Origin: Microbacterium sp.
Lineage (GTDB): Bacteria > Actinomycetota > Actinomycetes > Actinomycetales > Microbacteriaceae
NCBI GenBank assembly: GCA_003248845.1
Contig: QFPD01000087.1
Location: 1 to 7,620, forward strand
Reading direction: 5' to 3'
Length of the DNA: 7,620 nucleotides
Made by a program: the position numbers and the translations under genes. Under the pieces are notes generated by a model. That model worked only from the letters and a program-made list of their open reading frames with translations, had not been told where the DNA came from and searched no databases. Below, in pieces: positions 6,641 through 7,620 of the stretch (its first letter is position 1; each line of letters begins with the position of its first letter).

Positions 6641-6691
6641 GCCGGCACACGCCCGCGCGTCCCGCGGGCACCGGCTCGGCGGATCTCGCCG
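6641..6691 (+). terminator. Tandem GC-rich hairpins after the Nudix fusion gene
   Basis: Directly after the stop at 6639, GCCGG (6641-6645) pairs with CCGGC (6671-6675), enclosing GCCCGCG (6651-6657) with CGCGGGC (6663-6669) and a CGTCC loop. A second hairpin follows: CGGCG (6677-6681) with CGCCG (6687-6691), loop GATCT. No U-run follows, only TCTGAT, so this is at best a U-less terminator of the high-GC kind, or a 3'-end protecting structure. The second stem overlaps the place where the rpsD -35 should be. Confidence 0.45.
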
Positions 6692-6696
6692 TCTGA

Positions 6697-6702
6697 TAGG
6701 CT
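6697..6702 (+). promoter_or_regulatory. Likely -10 of rpsD
   Basis: TAGGCT fits TANNNT and would start transcription near 6709, leaving a 5' leader of about 145 bases before the rpsD GTG. The -35 at about 6674-6679 (GCTCGG) is poor, as is usual for strong promoters seen here. Confidence 0.45.
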
Positions 6703-6731
6703 TGATCGGCTCGAAACCGGAGTTTTCGGGC

Positions 6732-6834
6732 ATCCCCCTCTTCTGACGAAGATCCCTCGGCATGCCCCGGCGTGCAGTCCGAGTGGAGCGAAGAGCGGGA
6801 GATACGTCCGCGAGCCGTGACAGACACGGCCGCG
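6732..6834 (+). promoter_or_regulatory. Folded rpsD leader, candidate S4 autoregulatory element
   Basis: Three nested or adjacent stems lie in the leader. A long stem pairs 6732-6743 (ATC, CCC, CTCTTC) with 6790-6803 (GAAGAG, GGG, GAT), 12 pairs with two single-base bulges. It encloses a hairpin, CTCG/CGAG (6756-6759, 6780-6783) topped by GCATGCC/GGCGTGC (6760-6766, 6769-6775). A third hairpin, CGCG plus GCCGTG with CACGGC plus CGCG (6809-6834, one bulged A), ends 7 bases before the Shine-Dalgarno. TCTTC (6739-6743) can alternatively pair with GAAGA (6748-6752), which would break the long stem. S4 represses its own mRNA in several bacteria; whether this leader does so is inference. Confidence 0.45.
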
Positions 6835-6841
6835 TCATCAG

Positions 6842-6847
6842 AAGGAG
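6842..6847 (+). promoter_or_regulatory. Ribosome binding site of rpsD
   Basis: AAGGAG, 6 bases before the GTG at 6854: the strongest Shine-Dalgarno in the window and the reason for choosing this start. Confidence 0.85.
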
Positions 6848-6853
6848 AGCTTC

Positions 6854-7483
6854 GTGGCAACGAAGTCCCAGGACCGCCGCAAGGTGCGCCTCTCGCGCGC
6901 TCTCGGCGTCGCCCTCACCCCCAAGGCCGCCCGCTACCTCGAGAAGCGTCCCTACGCTCCCGGTGAGCACGGCCGCACCAAGCGCAAGCAGGACAGCGAC
7001 TTCGCGGTCCGCCTGCGCGAGAAGCAGCGTCTGCGCGAGCAGTACGGCATCCGCGAGAAGCAGATGCGCAACACGTTCAATGAGGCCCGCCGCAAGGACG
7101 GCCTGACCGGTGAGAACCTCGTCGAGCTGCTCGAGATGCGTCTCGACGCTCTCGTGCTGCGTGCCGGCTTCGCCCGCACCACGGCGCAGGCTCGTCAGCT
7201 CGTCGTGCACCGTCACATCCTCGTCGACGGCCAGCTCGTCGACCGTCCGTCGTTCCGCGTGAAGCCGGGCCAGCTCATCCACGTCAAGCCCAAGAGCGAG
7301 GCTCTCGAGCCGTTCCAGGTCGCGGCCGCCGGCGGCCACGCCGAGGTGCTGCCGAACGTTCCGGCATACCTCGAGGTCGAGCTCGACAAGCTGCAGGCGA
7401 AGCTCGCGCGTCGCCCCAAGCGCGCCGAGGTGCCCGTCACGTGTGACGTGCAGCTCGTCGTCGAGTACTACGCCGCCCGGTAA
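6854..7483 (+). CDS. rpsD: 30S ribosomal protein S4
   Basis: A 209-residue primary 16S rRNA-binding protein that nucleates assembly of the 5' domain of the small subunit and contributes to decoding accuracy. The N-terminal S4 domain runs to about residue 93 (RRKVRLSRALG, EKRPYAPGEHGR, LREKQRLREQYGI, EKQMRNTF), followed by the S4 RNA-binding fold at about 95-150 (MRLDALVLRAGFARTTAQAR, then LVVHRHILVDG). The N-terminal region has no cysteines, so this is the zinc-free form; the only Cys is near the C terminus (VTCDV). Length is normal. The gene stands alone here, not in the alpha operon with rpsK and rpoA, as I recall for Micrococcales. It starts at GTG with a strong Shine-Dalgarno and is followed by an intrinsic terminator. 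The 145-base leader may allow feedback by S4. Confidence 0.97.
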   Translation: MATKSQDRRKVRLSRALGVALTPKAARYLEKRPYAPGEHGRTKRKQDSDFAVRLREKQRLREQYGIREKQMRNTFNEARRKDGLTGENLVELLEMRLDALVLRAGFARTTAQARQLVVHRHILVDGQLVDRPSFRVKPGQLIHVKPKSEALEPFQVAAAGGHAEVLPNVPAYLEVELDKLQAKLARRPKRAEVPVTCDVQLVVEYYAAR

Positions 7484-7500
7484 TCCCGGTCTGCACACGA

Positions 7501-7535
7501 TCGAAGGGCGTCGGGGTCTCCCCGGCGCCCTTCGA
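7501..7535 (+). terminator. Intrinsic terminator of rpsD
   Basis: TCGAAGGGCG (7501-7510) pairs perfectly with CGCCCTTCGA (7526-7535); the stem continues through a T-G wobble and CGGGG/CCCCG to a TCT loop, 16 pairs in all. It starts 17 bases after the rpsD stop and is followed by CGTTTGC on the plus strand, a short T-run. It separates rpsD from the next gene. Confidence 0.88.
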
Positions 7536-7545
7536 CGTTTGCACC

Positions 7546-7551
7546 TAACAT
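7546..7551 (+). promoter_or_regulatory. -10 of the gene starting at 7559, near-leaderless
   Basis: TAACAT matches TANNNT. With 7 bases between it and the ATG at 7559, transcription should begin at or just before the start codon. No Shine-Dalgarno is present. Confidence 0.55.
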
Positions 7552-7558
7552 GGACACC

Positions 7559-7620
7559 ATGAAGAGCGTGCTGTGGTTCGTCCTGGGTCTTGCGGGGGGC
7601 TTCGTCGCCGCCCACATCAT
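7559..7620 (+). CDS. Short membrane-anchored hypothetical protein, 5' end only
   Basis: Only about 20 residues are visible: MKSVLWFVLGLAGGFVAAHI, an N-terminal hydrophobic segment with one Lys in front, which would anchor the protein in the membrane with little cytoplasmic lead. From memory, Microbacteriaceae carry between rpsD and alaS a small protein of this kind, often with a charged helical tail, of unknown function; the rest lies outside the window. The ATG at 7559 is preferred over the in-frame ATG at 7550, because the latter overlaps the -10 TAACAT. Confidence 0.68.
   Translation, partial: MKSVLWFVLGLAGGFVAAHI

Noticed and set aside
6440..7615. A 391-codon open frame on the minus strand opposite rpsD and the Nudix end
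   Set aside because: It spans the rpsD terminator, the rpsD leader and two real genes; no ribosome site or domain supports it.

Overview
The window is high-GC DNA (about 70% G+C by eye) from an actinobacterium, most likely Microbacterium or a close relative in the Microbacteriaceae. Evidence for this: the S4 protein begins with the TKSQDRRKVRLSRALG-type N terminus I know from that family, several starts are GTG, promoters of the TANNNT type sit directly against start codons (leaderless genes), and the gene set and order (rel, DUF349 gene, membrane protein, rarA, rpsD, short membrane protein) match what I recall of these genomes. The assignment is from memory, not from a search.

Layout. 1-1267 (+) is the 3' two thirds of the stringent-response enzyme Rel. 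It meets, with one base between stop codons, a minus-strand gene (1269-1868) for an AbiEi-like antitoxin-type protein with no partner toxin in view. A bulged hairpin at 1893-1938 ends the next minus-strand gene, a DUF349 coiled-coil protein (1960-3324). Upstream of that on the minus strand lies a 109-residue single-pass membrane protein (3413-3742) that looks like the anchor of a cyclophilin without its enzyme domain. A 114-bp divergent control region (3743-3856) holds a perfect 8-2-8 dyad, two ACCGGT palindromes and a -10 element facing each way. From it rarA (3857-5167, +) is read, probably as a leaderless message, overlapping by one base a Nudix-TPR-Nudix fusion gene (5167-6639). After a hairpin-rich intergenic stretch with a structured leader comes rpsD (6854-7483), a strong intrinsic terminator (7501-7535), and the start of a short membrane protein gene at 7559.

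Functions. Most genes are housekeeping: alarmone turnover (Rel), replication-fork maintenance (RarA), nucleotide clean-up (Nudix fusion), ribosome assembly (S4). The rarA-Nudix overlap suggests co-translation. The least ordinary items are the double-Nudix/TPR fusion protein, the dyad in the divergent promoter region, the folded rpsD leader that may mediate S4 feedback, and the cyclophilin-anchor-like stub. I saw no mobile element, CRISPR array, tRNA or rRNA. No stretch over 300 bases lacks a gene; the longest, 6640-6853, is described below.
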